Positions 49,601 through 59,333 of a stretch of DNA of 64,000 nucleotides are shown piece after piece (position 1 is the first letter of the stretch; every line of letters begins with the position of its first letter). The DNA is taken from the NCBI GenBank assembly GCA_026874595.1, contig CM049313.1, positions 34,189,159 through 34,253,158 of the forward strand, in the 5' to 3' direction. This DNA comes from Sipunculus nudus (Eukaryota; Annelida; Sipuncula; Golfingiida; Sipunculidae). The notes beneath the pieces were generated by a model, which was not told where the DNA came from, ran no database searches, and saw only the letters and a program-made list of their open reading frames with translations. A program made the position numbers and the translations under genes.

Positions 49601-52600
49601 CAGATTTTCTTTTATATCTCTTATGTCAAGTAAAAATACTGATGTTATTAATAGTTTAGCAGCATTTGTACACTATGCCTTCAAAAAGAGAAATAATTCA
49701 TCAGTTAATAACTTAATTAAACAGATTATTCTTATGAAATAGTTGAACGGTCACTTGTTTACTCTGGTTATAGATATTAATATATGAATAAAACTATGTA
49801 AACTTTGATCAAGTAAAAATAAAAAAAAAATAATGTGTGTATATATATGTATGTATGTGTATTATATATATATATGGATAAAAACAATTGAGGTACAATA
49901 CTATTTGGTACTACTTGGCCCCCTTTGCAAGTTTATCATGCGGACCATCTGCAGGAAGCTATGCTCAATACGAGTCCTTGGGTTGCTGAGTAGTACAATT
50001 TTTAGATATTATTATATATGCATATTAAAATTTAAGTAAATTGTCCACATTTAGAGAGTTAAATATGTAAAGTTTCATTTAAAATTATTAATATAGATAT
50101 ATTTGTATTTATAAAATATATTTTATGATTACATATGGCTTAATATGAAGTTATGCATGTATATGTATTGAGAATATTTGTATACACATGCATATATGTG
50201 TAATTATTAACTTGTATATTTATTAATCTAATGAGAACTGTATATTTATGTATATTTATATATATGGTTGAAATGACCTCTACATGATGATTTTTTTTGT
50301 TTGTTAATATTTTGGAATGCATATATCATATATTATCATTTGTTTATTATTTCATTTCTTTTATCTTTGTGATGTTGTTTTTCAAGTTTGAAAACGTTGT
50401 CTATTTTGTTTTTCTACATGTGATATATGCACATATGGAACTATGGGCCCGAGGCCTTATATTTCTGAGTAAAATATTCATTCATTCATTCACCTGGTGT
50501 ACAAGCATAAACTAATACCGTAATATTGGCACACGTTTATCAGAGTACAACTGACTGCGCAAATCTGTAATTGATTTAGAATTTGACCTTGTCCTCAGAT
50601 CAGTGGTCACTGCTTCATTTTTTATTTTGGATACCTCTGAGTCAGTTTTCACTTTGTTACATTCATTCCTGATTATTTAGATTTCTTCCTGACTTTTCAT
50701 ATATGTTTCTTTAATAAGACCCATTTGATCAACAATTTCTTCTAAACCTTTATTCTCACTTTTTAACAGTGCATCGCTACTTTGAAACCTCAACTTCTCT
50801 TCTTTTAATTTCTGAATTTAATTTTCAAGGTCACGTACCTTAGAATATACAAACAGCTCCAACTGATCAAATCTGGCAGACTGAGCACGTAATTCAGTCT
50901 TCATAGACGCAACTGCATCAGTAAGAAACTGTGGTGAACAGTTATTAGCTTCACAAGCGATGGACTCTCCAGCAATTGTATTATCAACATTGTTATACTG
51001 GGACATTTCATCAATATTGTCCACCATGACTGAGATATCACACCTACTGTTAGAGGTGGACATTTCATCAATATTGTCCACCATGACTGAGATATCACAC
51101 CTACTGTTAGAGGTGGACATTTCATCAATATTGTCCACCATGACTGAGATATCACACCTACTGTTAGAGGTGGACATTTCATCAATATTGTCCACCATGA
51201 CTGAGATATTACACCTACTGTTAGAAGTGGACATTTCATCAATATTGTCCACCATGACTGAGATATCACACCTACTGTTAGAGGTGCTGAGCACTTCTAT
51301 GAGATCACCACAGGACCGCATTGCATTAAATTATGACAAGCAGACAAATGTTCTATATAACCAGAAACTCCAGGTGTTGCACAGCCATTGTTATAATTGA
51401 CATCTTCATTAAGCACAGCGTACGACCGTGTTATTAAAGTGAAAACTTCCATGATGTTAGTTAAATTTGAAGTGACGAGAATATCAACCCAGGCTGTGGA
51501 CACGAACAAACCGGTGGCCTACCTTGTTCTTGTCCACTCAGGCGTATACACACAGGTGACCACTAGCCGCCAAATACACCTTTCCAAAAAACACATACCT
51601 GACGTCCAAAAGCGGCTTTATACTGGTCCATATTAATACCTCGCTGTTTTTGAAATCAGAGGGCTAACTTTCTCGTGTCGCCATATTCTTTTTAATTAGT
51701 TATCAAAGCATGCCTGATGGGACAAGCCCACCCGCGAGGAAAACCATAGAGTAAAATCATATTTGAAAATAAACAGGTCATCTATGTGTTTCCAGTCACT
51801 GTAAATGTGCTTTGTACAGTCATAATGAGATTTGGAAGCACGAGAAGCGGACCCAGGAGGGGGGGGGGGGGGGTAAAGTGGGTCGGGATCCCGCTTTATC
51901 ACCTGAAGCAACCTTTTTTAAAGGGTTTTAGACGAAATTTTGCGGTCTTGACCCCCCCCCCTTTTCCGGACCTGCAGACCTTTTTTTTTAGGATTTTCAT
52001 TAGTGCTCCTGGGTTGGACCCCCCCCCACTTTTCCTAAATCCTGGAACCAATCACATGCCAATCCCGAACTATATACTCTAAAATCTCTTTGATATAATT
52101 TTAGACGAAATTATTTAATCTACTATAATCACATTTTCCACTGGTTCATCGTAGGTTGCGTTTAGCGGCAGCCTGCCACCCAAAATGTCGATTTTTTATT
52201 TATTGAAGTTGTTGGGGTGGCAGTACAAGCTATTGGGTTCGCATCAATTCTAGTATATGCAGATAAGCACGCCATTTCCAACAGTCTTTTTTCATTTTCA
52301 TCTGCTTGTCGAACTTTCATTTTTCCGAAGTTAGACAATGTGTCCATTATTCTGTTGGGACCAATAATAAATATTACATTCACTGTTGATTAACTTATAT
52401 TCATGCAGCAGTTATTAATAATGAGGCTGGTTTTACTCGGAAAGTTTGCCTCTTCGTCCGTCATGATGGCTGGACAGCATTGTGTGAATCGGTGCGATAG
52501 GGGAGAAAGGAGGTAACTAGTGCAATTAATTTTGTTTAACAACATTTTTGTCATAATTATTTAGCAAATATAACACAACCATATAAGCCTCTGATCACAA

Positions 52601-55600
52601 ATACTTTTAAATATTTTGAACCGACCCTTATATTTTGATCCCTAATGACTTACATCAATATTCACAGGCCCCTATCAGTTATTTTAAAGGCCTGAGGGTC
52701 ATGTTCCGCGTGTGTTTAAGAGTAACCCACTGTTTCGAAAAATATTTAATTATATTAGTACATAAGAAACACAAAGTATCTGCAAAAGATCCACTTGGAA
52801 GTAGTGGTTAAAGTCCTGCATGTTTATTAAGCAAGGGTAGGTTTTTTTCCATCTGTCCCGCAAAGAAGACCTCTGTCAAAGAATCTAATCGTAATCTACA
52901 TTTTAGATCCCTGTTACTGTTAAAAGACATGAAAGGAAACATCTTAGCTAGCTGATGTGCAGTCCCGCATTATACTTCCCGATGTCGACCCGAAATTGTT
53001 AACATGCTATAAATGTTCCGATGTCTCCCTGATTTTCTTCACATCCCGATGCCATCCAATTGCCTTCCTGATGTGTCCCGGTGTCGTCCCGGCGTGTCCT
53101 GATGTGTCCCCAGTGTCGCCCCGATGTCAAGCCGATGACACATCGAGACGACACCGGCTGATCTTGTCAGCTTGTCTTCAAAGTTTCATTTCGACGTATA
53201 TTTGCAGGTATTATTATCGGAGAGTGGTGGTTCGAAGATAAGCCATTCCTCTGTGAGCTGATCGCCAGTATCTGCTTGACCAGCTGTTTCTGTTCCCTGC
53301 TTAGTATTGGAGTCATCAGCTTCAACCGTTATATCCATATATGTCACAACAATCTATACCAGAAGATGTTCACCGTTAGAAAGACTGTTTTCATTGCGGC
53401 ATGCATCTGGGTAGAGTGTTTTATTCCTTCACAGTTTGTGATGATAAAGGCCCTCGTTTTTAGCCCAGATGACTTTCAGTCATTTGAGCTATAGCGATAA
53501 CACTTTGTCCGTCGTCCGTTCGGTAACAGGGTACAAATCGTAACCGCTGGACCAAGAACCCTCCTATTGAAAATCGATGGATGTCCATAAAAAAATCTAG
53601 GTCACTGCATCCTATATTCTCTGAGTTATGGGAAGATTTATTGCACCCCAATATGATTAAAAATGTATACAAAAGCTCCCATCTGAATAATTAATGAATT
53701 GATTGCCATGATTCTTTCCATGCATATTGATAATGGAGTTATTCATCAGTTCCTGAAGACTGGTGGCACCATCTGTATTTTTTTCTAATTATTACAATTT
53801 TTTTTCTATATCTTAATACCTTCAAATGAAGCTGTCCTGACCTAGAACCTTGTTATATATCGAGGGATAATATTGGGTCACGGTGACCTATATTCTGTGA
53901 GCAATGGGTAAAACAAGATTTAAGCAATGTGAAAGTCAGAGGGGCACAAATCAACACCTACAATTATATATCACATATTCTGTGCGCTACGAGCGGAAAA
54001 CCTAATTTTGAGCACCCATAAAGTCAGCAGGGCACAAATCTTAACTGTTGGATTTGGAATGTCTATCTTAATGTACAAGGAGGTAACTGTAAAGTCTCCT
54101 TGGACATCTGAAATAAGATCAGTGTGATCTGTATTGTGCAAGATATGTCAAAGAACATAATTTGAGCACCCTGTAAGACAATTGTGCATGGTTGGTTTTA
54201 GTTAGACATAGAAACTTCTAATTTAACTAAAATCCATGGAGGTTCTCGTAAATATTCCTCGGAAGCTTGAAAATATATCACTGTGACCCATGTTTTGCTG
54301 TAAAGTCTCCTTGGACATCTGAAATAAGATCAGTGTGATCTGTATTGTGCAAGATATGTCAAAGAACATAATTTGAGCACCCTGTAAGACAATTGTGCAT
54401 GGTTGGTTTTAGTTAGACATAGAAACTTCTAATTTAACTAAAATCCATGGAGGTTCTCGTAAATATTCCTCGGAAGCTTGAAAATATATCACTGTGACCC
54501 ATGTTTTGCTGTAAAGTCTCCTTGGACATCTGAAATAAGATCAGTGTGATCTGTATTGTGCAAGATATGTCAAAGAACATAATTTGAGCACCCTGTAAGA
54601 CAATTGTGCATGGTTGGTTTTAGTTAGACATAGAAACTTCTAATTTAACTAAAATCCATGGAGGTTCTCGTAAATATTCCTCGGAAGCTTGAAATATATC
54701 ACTGTGACCCATGTTTTGCTGTAAAGTCTCCTTGGACATCTGAAATAAGATCAGTGTGATCTGTATTGTGCAAGATATGTCAAAGAACATAATTTGAGCA
54801 CCCTGTAAGACAATTGTGCATGGTTGGTTTTAGTTAGACATAGAAACTTCTAATTTAACTAAAATCCATGGAGGTTCTCGTAAATATTCCTCGGAAGCTT
54901 GAAAATATATCACTGTGACCCATGTTTTGCTGTAAAGTCTCCTTGGACATCTGAAATAAGATCAGTGTGATCTGTATTGTGCAAGATATGTCAAAGAACA
55001 TAATTTGAGCACCCTGTAAGACAATTGTGCATGGTTGGTTTTAGTTAGACATAGAAACTTCTAATTTAACTAAAATCCATGGAGGTTCTCGTAAATATTC
55101 CTCGGAAGCTTGAAAATATATCACTGTGACCCATGTTTTGCTGTAAAGTCTCCTTGGACATCTGAAATAAGATCAGTGTGATCTGTATTGTGCAAGATAT
55201 GTCAAAGAACATAATTTGAGCACCCTGTAAGACAATTGTGCATGGTTGGTTTTAGTTAGACATAGAAACTTCTAATTTAACTAAAATCCATGGAGGTTCT
55301 CGTAAATATTCCTCGGAAGCTTGAAAATATATCACTGTGACCCATGTTTTGCGTGTTTTGTGAGAGAACATGATTTTAGCACCCTATTAGTCAGAGGGCA
55401 CAACTTGTCGCAGTTAAACGAAGAAAGTTAACATAGCATCTAGGTTGTAATTAATAAACCCTAGATAAGGTCAATGTAACCTAGTTTATGAGGACTATGG
55501 ACAAAAAGCATAATTTTAAGCACCCTGGAAGTCAATCTACATATTGTTTAGGGTTCCTAATCAAATATTTCTCACCAGATCATAACATCAGTAATTAAAG

Positions 55601-58303
55601 CCAAGGGCGTATCCAGGATTTTGGAAAGGGGAAGGTCGTGCCCAGGAAGACTGAAAGAAAACATAAAAAAATGTCCAATGGTCCGGGATGGAGGGGGGGG
55701 GGTCAGGGTCGCAAATTGGGTTGGGGGTCAGGACCCCCTAGGCCCCCTATGGATTTACCACTGAATGCATGCATCACCTGAATGTCAAATACAGCAGAAC
55801 GTCATGGCCCATAAACCACTTGTTTTGGATAGCATTAGAAATATTAATATTTATAAACTTTGTAACTATTTGTTTCATACAACACCAGTCACAATAGAAC
55901 AGCTGTTACAAGAGTCGGATCAATATATCAGCTGGGTGGAAGTTATTTGAATAAAAACATTAAAAATTAGTATTTTACTTGTGCTGCAATTGAATTTAAA
56001 CCATATATAGACCAGTTCCCATGGTTTGTTTATAAATTGAAGCACCTGTCTCTCTATATATCCATGTGCTTCCTTTCGGGGAGATTTGTAGCTGCAATAA
56101 TATAGACTTGTGTTTAGCACTATTATGAACAATTTATTCTTCGTCGGCCGTACAATTGGTAAATTTTCGTTGCTTTTAAGTACACGGCAGTCTCGGATAT
56201 CGTTTTACAGAGGATTTGTTTAATCATAGTTGGGATTTTTGTGATGATAAAGGCCTTTGTTATCAATTATCACGTCAAGTTATGTAAATTTTCTTGAGAT
56301 GTGATAATTATTACTTCTTGATACGAGATGGGGTAACTTTTTTTTATTAAAATTGTAAAAACACCAGTTCGACAGGTAGTAAACATGATGGAGTACTGTT
56401 AGAAATGGAAAGAACAACTACTTAACTTAGAGTTGATTTGGTACTGCCACCCAACGGTCTCCAGAATTTAATATCGACGTTCAGGTGCATATAAGAGAGC
56501 CTCAACATGTCTGTCATTCAAAATTTTCGTCCGAAATAGTTGTAAAAGAGAAATCCCCGTAATACATAGGTGTCCGGAAATAAAGGTTTCCATGGATTTA
56601 TAAATATATATTTTATATTATTTAAAAGAAAAAAATGTCATGTGTGTCCTATTTTTCTGTAATAGCCCACGTCAGAAATAACTTTGACTTTATACATGAT
56701 TCATTTTTCGTAATTATAAAATGCTACCTAAAAGAAACATCTTTTGTAAGCAGGCCGTATGACAAAAAAAAAATGTCCTTAATGGTTTTATTGGATCTGA
56801 ATCATATTTTTCTTCTTTTTCTTCCAGTTAGTCAGCTTCCTCCTTGAATTGCCGAACTTCTTTGGTTGGGGCGACCATTCCTTTGATAAGAAAACTCTGA
56901 ATTGTGTGTTTGATCGGACAGCCGCCTATAGCTACACTGTATTCTTCGCTACAGTCGGGGTGGTGTTTCCTGTAAGCCTCATCACGTTCTGTTACGCAAA
57001 GCTGTACATCCACGTGCGGAAGAGCAAACTACAGGTCACCACGCATGCGCAGAACGCGAACCGGGGCCGGCGGGACTCGATGAAGTTGGCCCGCACTTTG
57101 TTCATTATCTTCCTGGTTCTGTGCTTGTGTTGGACGCCCTACGCCCTGGTGATTGTCCTGGATATATCTGATTTATATCCACAGGAACTTTACATCAGTG
57201 TCATCGCTATAGCTCATTTCAACTCCAGCCTTAACTGGTATATATTCTTGTTTACACGATTTTGAACGAATATGGGAAAACGTAGGGTAAAAGGGGATAA
57301 TTTAATTCATGGTAACACCCAAATAATCGGCGTCAACTGGTGGTTATACAGTGAAACATGGTAAATGGTATGAAATATTTTAAAACTATGAAAAGTTTCA
57401 AACATGAATATGAGAGGGCGCTGATAAGCAATTGAGGCATAACCGCAAATCATTATCATTGGTTATTAATTTAATACATGTATTAACATAATAGTTTACC
57501 CGAGTAAAAACCTTTATAGTTGATCTTAACAAAATAAGAGAATGGAATAATAATAAAAATAATTAAAGCAAACCAATAATATTGATAACGATTTGGGTTT
57601 TGAAAGTAACATTCCTCCTAGCATTATACGGCGTTCTTTCTGATAATGTATGTATTTATGAATTCACATTCCTTTTTATAAGATATTTGATATTTTTTAA
57701 CATTTTAATTTGTTTTACAGTACACTTATTTTAAGCACCAAATATCAGGAAGCCACTTGTTCGTTGTCTGATATCAGACAACATGACAATATCGCAAAGT
57801 TGTGTTTTTTTTCTCTTCCATTATATGTATCTGGTTTTTTTTTATTCAATAAGTTTTTTAATTCAATATTTAACCAGGAAGAAAACGGTTTTCAGACAAA
57901 CGGTCACGTAGTTTAAAACTAATCACTTAAATGGTCTGGTGTCACTGGGTGCTTCAAATAGTTTTTTTTTTTTGCCAGGGATGCTACCGTATTACATACA
58001 TACACCTTGAAGTTAACATTAAGAGACCATTAATTTTAGATTGATTTCTGTTCTTTCAGGATACTTTACGGGGTCACAAACAGAGATTTCAGGCGGGGAT
58101 ACGCACGGTTCCTTCGATTTAAAAAGTTCAACATGGCGCATGCCTCTGGAACCAGGATTACACGTGCCCAAACTATGTCGGTTGGAACTGTGGAGAAAAC
58201 CGTTCAGCAACAAGGCCCTCTCACGCCCCCTATATTGAGCCGTCCTTCAGCCAGTGACATGGTTAGAGGTTCGCCCATTGGTTGCGAAATCGGTTCTAAA
58301 TAA
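43488..58303 (+). CDS. Melatonin-receptor-like class A GPCR, complete five-exon gene
   Basis: Joined exons 43488-43652, 45877-45967, 53208-53410, 56828-57237 and 58060-58303 give 1113 nt, 370 residues plus stop, with all introns GT-AG and in phase. Landmarks: N-glycosylation site NDT at 10-12; G43-N44 in TM1; LALAD with D72 in TM2; C101 at the top of TM3 pairing with C179 in loop 2; N125-R126-Y127 then IHICH, where melatonin receptors have NRY-x-YICH; P201 in TM5; C254-W-T-P257 in TM6; and SSLNWILYG in TM7 with W in the place of P, where melatonin receptors have NAxxY. NRDFRRGYARFL forms helix 8. The NRY box and LNxxxYG-x-x-N-x-x-F-R-x-x-Y point to the melatonin/GPR50 branch and G-protein signalling at the plasma membrane. 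The ligand is not shown; many molluscan members of this branch are orphans. Confidence 0.85.
43697..43832 (-). repeat. Interspersed repeat in GPCR intron 1, Helitron-like 3' end on the minus strand
   Basis: The sequence from cctagcaaatacccgtgcta to attaatatatagat shares its right half (ccgcacggtggtatc, ggaaaatcac, cgttac, tattaatatatagat) with 45130-45207. On the minus strand it ends in a GTGCG-ta-GCAC hairpin and CTAG, but the next base is G, not the T expected of a Helitron. Confidence 0.4.
43833..45876 (+). other. Remainder of GPCR intron 1
   Basis: It contains the MITE at 44461-44765 and the second copy of the ttaatatatagat repeat at 45112-45207, both followed by ggtggtgccact. The 44880-45030 part is GC-richer but encodes nothing recognised. 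Confidence 0.4.
44461..44765. mobile_element. Harbinger-like MITE, diverged copy
   Basis: It is flanked by TAT (44458-44460 and 44766-44768). Ends GACC...GGCC; the inverted repeats aaaaggaatggttctcaggc and gtctgagaaccatacctttt match the copies at 4005 and 18590. More point differences than those copies. Confidence 0.6.
45877..45967 (+). CDS. GPCR exon 2: TM2
   Basis: The exon follows an unusually long T run (45852-45872) ending in gcag. It encodes NLRHVGNMFIVNLALADLCV, then TGFVDPFSIA, and leaves in phase 1 at a gtaata donor. LALAD carries the conserved D of TM2; N-x-F-I-V-N-L-A-x-A-D-L closely resembles the melatonin receptor TM2. Confidence 0.88.
46500..48031 (-). pseudogene. LINE fragment with APE-type endonuclease (minus strand)
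   Basis: The minus strand reads HIDIMAISEHGLFPDNL near 47130-47060, the opening of an apurinic-type LINE endonuclease, then ENCRSFINHILIS and RDEPLINMSDHLPV near 46900-46830. The S-D-H-L-P motif holds the catalytic D-H pair of this nuclease. An RT-proximal linker (KLKSHEIKERYVKPLKSRLN) follows to about 46550. Several frameshifts and stops break it. Its upstream part continues at 50520-51321 beyond two later insertions. Family (CR1/L2-like or other) not resolved. Confidence 0.65.
48049..48565 (-). pseudogene. Gypsy-type gag fragment flanked by 17-bp direct repeats
   Basis: The minus strand begins ttgtggcagcggttcg, like the primer-binding region that follows a Gypsy LTR. It continues with a gag-like polypeptide (FLHYTCAKGIRIFNSLSF, YERYKFNKRDQNPGERFDDY), a pattern common in invertebrate Gypsy gag. 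TGTACAGATAAGACAAG stands at both edges (48032-48048 and 48566-48582). No LTR, protease or RT is attached. There are stops in the first third. It lies within the minus-strand LINE. Confidence 0.6.
48634..50490 (+). mobile_element. 5'-truncated LINE with 14-bp target duplication
   Basis: CACCTGGTGTACAA flanks it at 48620-48633 and 50491-50504. It starts inside the reverse transcriptase and ends in an (ATTC)n tail, ttcattcattcattc. Both features are typical of target-primed reverse transcription. The non-coding 3' region (49743-50490) is AT-rich with short microsatellites. Confidence 0.8.
48636..49742 (+). pseudogene. C-terminal part of a LINE reverse transcriptase
   Basis: A single frame runs the whole length with three in-frame stops (one near 48711, then 48918 and 49179). 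It shows the RT thumb region (FRNGCFLRNYEKWYY, GSYRYLGGIF, DRMVMPILCYGSEL) and the post-RT region with ALGECGRRP. A terminal zinc-finger-like C-x2-C...H-x4-C follows (CNYCLKLGESIVENEYHFIMKC). This order is usual for the C-terminus of CR1/L2/RTE-like non-LTR elements. The last 165 codons (49245-49742) are unbroken, so decay is mild. Confidence 0.75.
50520..51321 (-). pseudogene. Coiled-coil ORF with five 19-residue repeats, probably LINE ORF1
   Basis: From the methionine at 51321 the frame gives MRSCGDLIEV, five near-identical repeats of STSNSRCDISVMVDNIDEM, then TELRAQSARFDQLELFVYSK. The same frame continues past a stop at 50818 into heptad-rich sequence (KLKEEKLRFQSSDALLKSEN, GLEEIVDQMGLIKETYM) with one more stop. 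A coiled-coil protein upstream of an APE endonuclease on the same strand fits ORF1 of the minus-strand LINE. The link is inferred. Confidence 0.45.
51001..51285. repeat. 57-bp tandem repeat, five copies, open on both strands
   Basis: The unit ggacatttcatcaatattgt plus ccaccatgactgagatatca and cacctactgttagaggt repeats every 57 bp with two or three differences in total. Since 57 is a multiple of three, frames stay open on both strands (DISSILSTMTEISHLLLEV on plus). The minus frame is favoured by its coiled-coil continuation. Confidence 0.92.
51322..53207 (+). other. Rest of GPCR intron 2
   Basis: Contains G and C runs at 51857-51875, 51951-51961 and 52019-52027 with cctggaacc/gacccaggagg, remnants of the hAT-like MITE type. 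At 52970-53160 there is an irregular repeat of cccgatgtc/gtgtcccgg phrases of 10-20 bp. The minus frame 52162-52383 (73 codons) has no recognised domain. Confidence 0.4.
53208..53410 (+). CDS. GPCR exon 3: loop 1, TM3, NRY box and first half of TM4
   Basis: Acceptor tatatttgcag; the first two bases complete a glycine codon. The exon encodes GEWWFEDKPFLCELIASICL, then SIGVISFNRYIHICHNN and the first turns of TM4 (VFIAACIW). The donor is TGG|GTAGAG. If that donor is skipped the frame stays open to a stop at 53494 and runs into a repeat starting at 53459. The TM4 fit with exon 4 (AACIW + LVSFLLELPNFFGWG) fixes the donor. Confidence 0.87.
54087..55351 (+). repeat. Six near-identical 211-bp tandem units
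   Basis: The marker ctgtaaagtctccttggaca stands at 54087, 54298, 54509, 54719, 54930 and 55141. Spacing is 211 except once 210, owing to one missing A. Units appear otherwise identical, far closer than the modules around them. The unit itself is a hairpin-repeat module (gatcagtgtgatctgtattg, gttagacatagaaacttcta). Confidence 0.95.
55603..55762. mobile_element. hAT-like MITE remnant
   Basis: Left gggcgtatccaggattttgg, right tggatttaccactg, with G-rich runs between. The ends resemble the CAGGGGCGTATCCAGG...CCACTG type, but no 8-bp duplication was seen. Confidence 0.35.
56828..57237 (+). CDS. GPCR exon 4: rest of TM4 to TM7
   Basis: Acceptor tcttttt-cttccag, phase 0. The exon encodes the end of TM4, loop 2 with C179, TM5 (VFFATVGVVFPVSLITFCYA), a basic third loop (RGRRDSMKLAR) and TM6 with CWTP. 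It ends in TM7 at HFNSSLN plus two bases of a W codon, before gtatat. GC content and codon use are clearly higher than in the flanks. Confidence 0.9.
58060..58303 (+). CDS. GPCR exon 5: end of TM7, helix 8 and cytoplasmic tail
   Basis: Acceptor gttctttcag. One base completes the tryptophan codon, then ILYGVTNRDFRRGYARFLRF. A Ser/Thr-rich tail of about 60 residues (GTRITRAQTMSVGTVEKT, TPPILSRPSASDM) follows to TAA at 58301. The tail has plausible phosphorylation sites for arrestin binding (inference). Confidence 0.88.
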
Positions 58304-59277
58304 TGATGTGAATATTTGTGATCTACAAATACTGACATAGGCCTTCATTGGTGAAAGCGTAGCTCGAGTGTAAGTAATTTTATTCCATTACCCGTGCCCA
58401 AAGGCGTGACAACCCAACTCAGTAGGCAATCGGATAATTGGGCTGGTAAGCCTATTCGAGTCGTGACACAAGTTATATCGAGGAATGTATCGCAGTAGTC
58501 TTGCATCAGGTTGCATTCATAATGTGGTTAACGGCCCATAATCTCAATATTATTCAAAGGATTAATGAATTAACACAATAGTATGCACGTGAGCTCACAA
58601 CCTTAACTGAAACACCGTCTCCATGGACACGGGTCATTTCCCGTATCGCCTGCAAGCTGCCTGCGTCCTGTAACCCGTGGGAGCCATGCTTGTGTTCATG
58701 CGGTCATAAATTCAACAAACATGCCGTTAAAACGGAACTCTTCTCGCTCATGTTTGGTATTGTCAGAAAGTACACGAAAATACTAACGATTGGTCTGGTT
58801 AATGTTGATTGACAGTGTACCTGTAGGCCATGAAGCGTTGTCAGAAATGACGAAAATATTTGCATCTTCATAAGGCCTTATAATGCGTTCCTCAGACTTA
58901 GATGTAAAGACACTCTGGCGCCAGTGATCTGGTCGTAATGCCAGAGGGTCGATATGACGCTACCAAAGGCGGTGCTCAAGCACTCGTTAATATGCTGGAA
59001 ATGAACAAGTATTAGCCATAGTGTCAGTCTGATCTACCAATAGACGCCCAATGAAATTTTACAGTTACAATTCTTACACTTCAATATGATCTCATAGTCT
59101 GGCATTCAAGTTGATCAGGAATTAAAGGCCTAATTAAAGTTGAAAATTTTCATGTTCCTCTGAATCATGGGGCTTAATGACAAGGCGTCTGTCATGTGTT
59201 TCAAGTCTCATTTTGATAGTTATATTTCTTAGAATATTCATGAAACTGAACAACCGAAATAAACATCTATAAATCGT
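58304..59277 (+). other. GPCR 3' UTR and downstream sequence
   Basis: Unique-looking, moderately GC sequence. No polyadenylation signal stands out in the first 300 bases. No coding potential. Confidence 0.35.
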
Positions 59278-59333
59278 TTGCTGGATTCCGTTGTCAGAAT
59301 GATGTTTTTGTGAGCAAGAACACCACTACATAA
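59278..59333 (+). repeat. Probable end of the 5' LTR (R/U5)
   Basis: gaaataaacatctataaatc just upstream (59256) and ctggattccgttgtcagaat here parallel gaaataaagatctttaaatc and ctggagtccgttgacagaat in the right LTR. Upstream of about 59250 the two LTRs cannot be aligned by eye, so the 5' LTR is either strongly diverged or truncated. Confidence 0.45.

Larger units (their letters stand above)
53459..55823 (+). repeat. Hairpin-headed dispersed repeat in GPCR intron 3
   Basis: The head ttttagcccagatgactttc plus agtcatttgagctatagcga and ccgtcgtccg matches the copies at 4471, 9586, 10634 and 17046. It starts 49 bases after the exon 3 donor. Modules (gggtacaaatcgtaaccgct, atattctctgagttatggg) resemble those at 9586-15187. 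The end tggcccataaaccacttgtt at about 55804-55823 matches the hairpin + CTTGTTT termini. It includes the 211-bp array. Confidence 0.5.

Noticed and set aside
52970-53160. Irregular gatgtcccg repeats as a coding exon extension
   Set aside because: The exon 3 acceptor at 53207 and phase exclude it; frames give low-complexity peptides.
57710-57916. 68-codon frame in GPCR intron 4 as an extra exon
   Set aside because: No TM or tail homology, and including it would break the TM7 junction that the flanking exons form.
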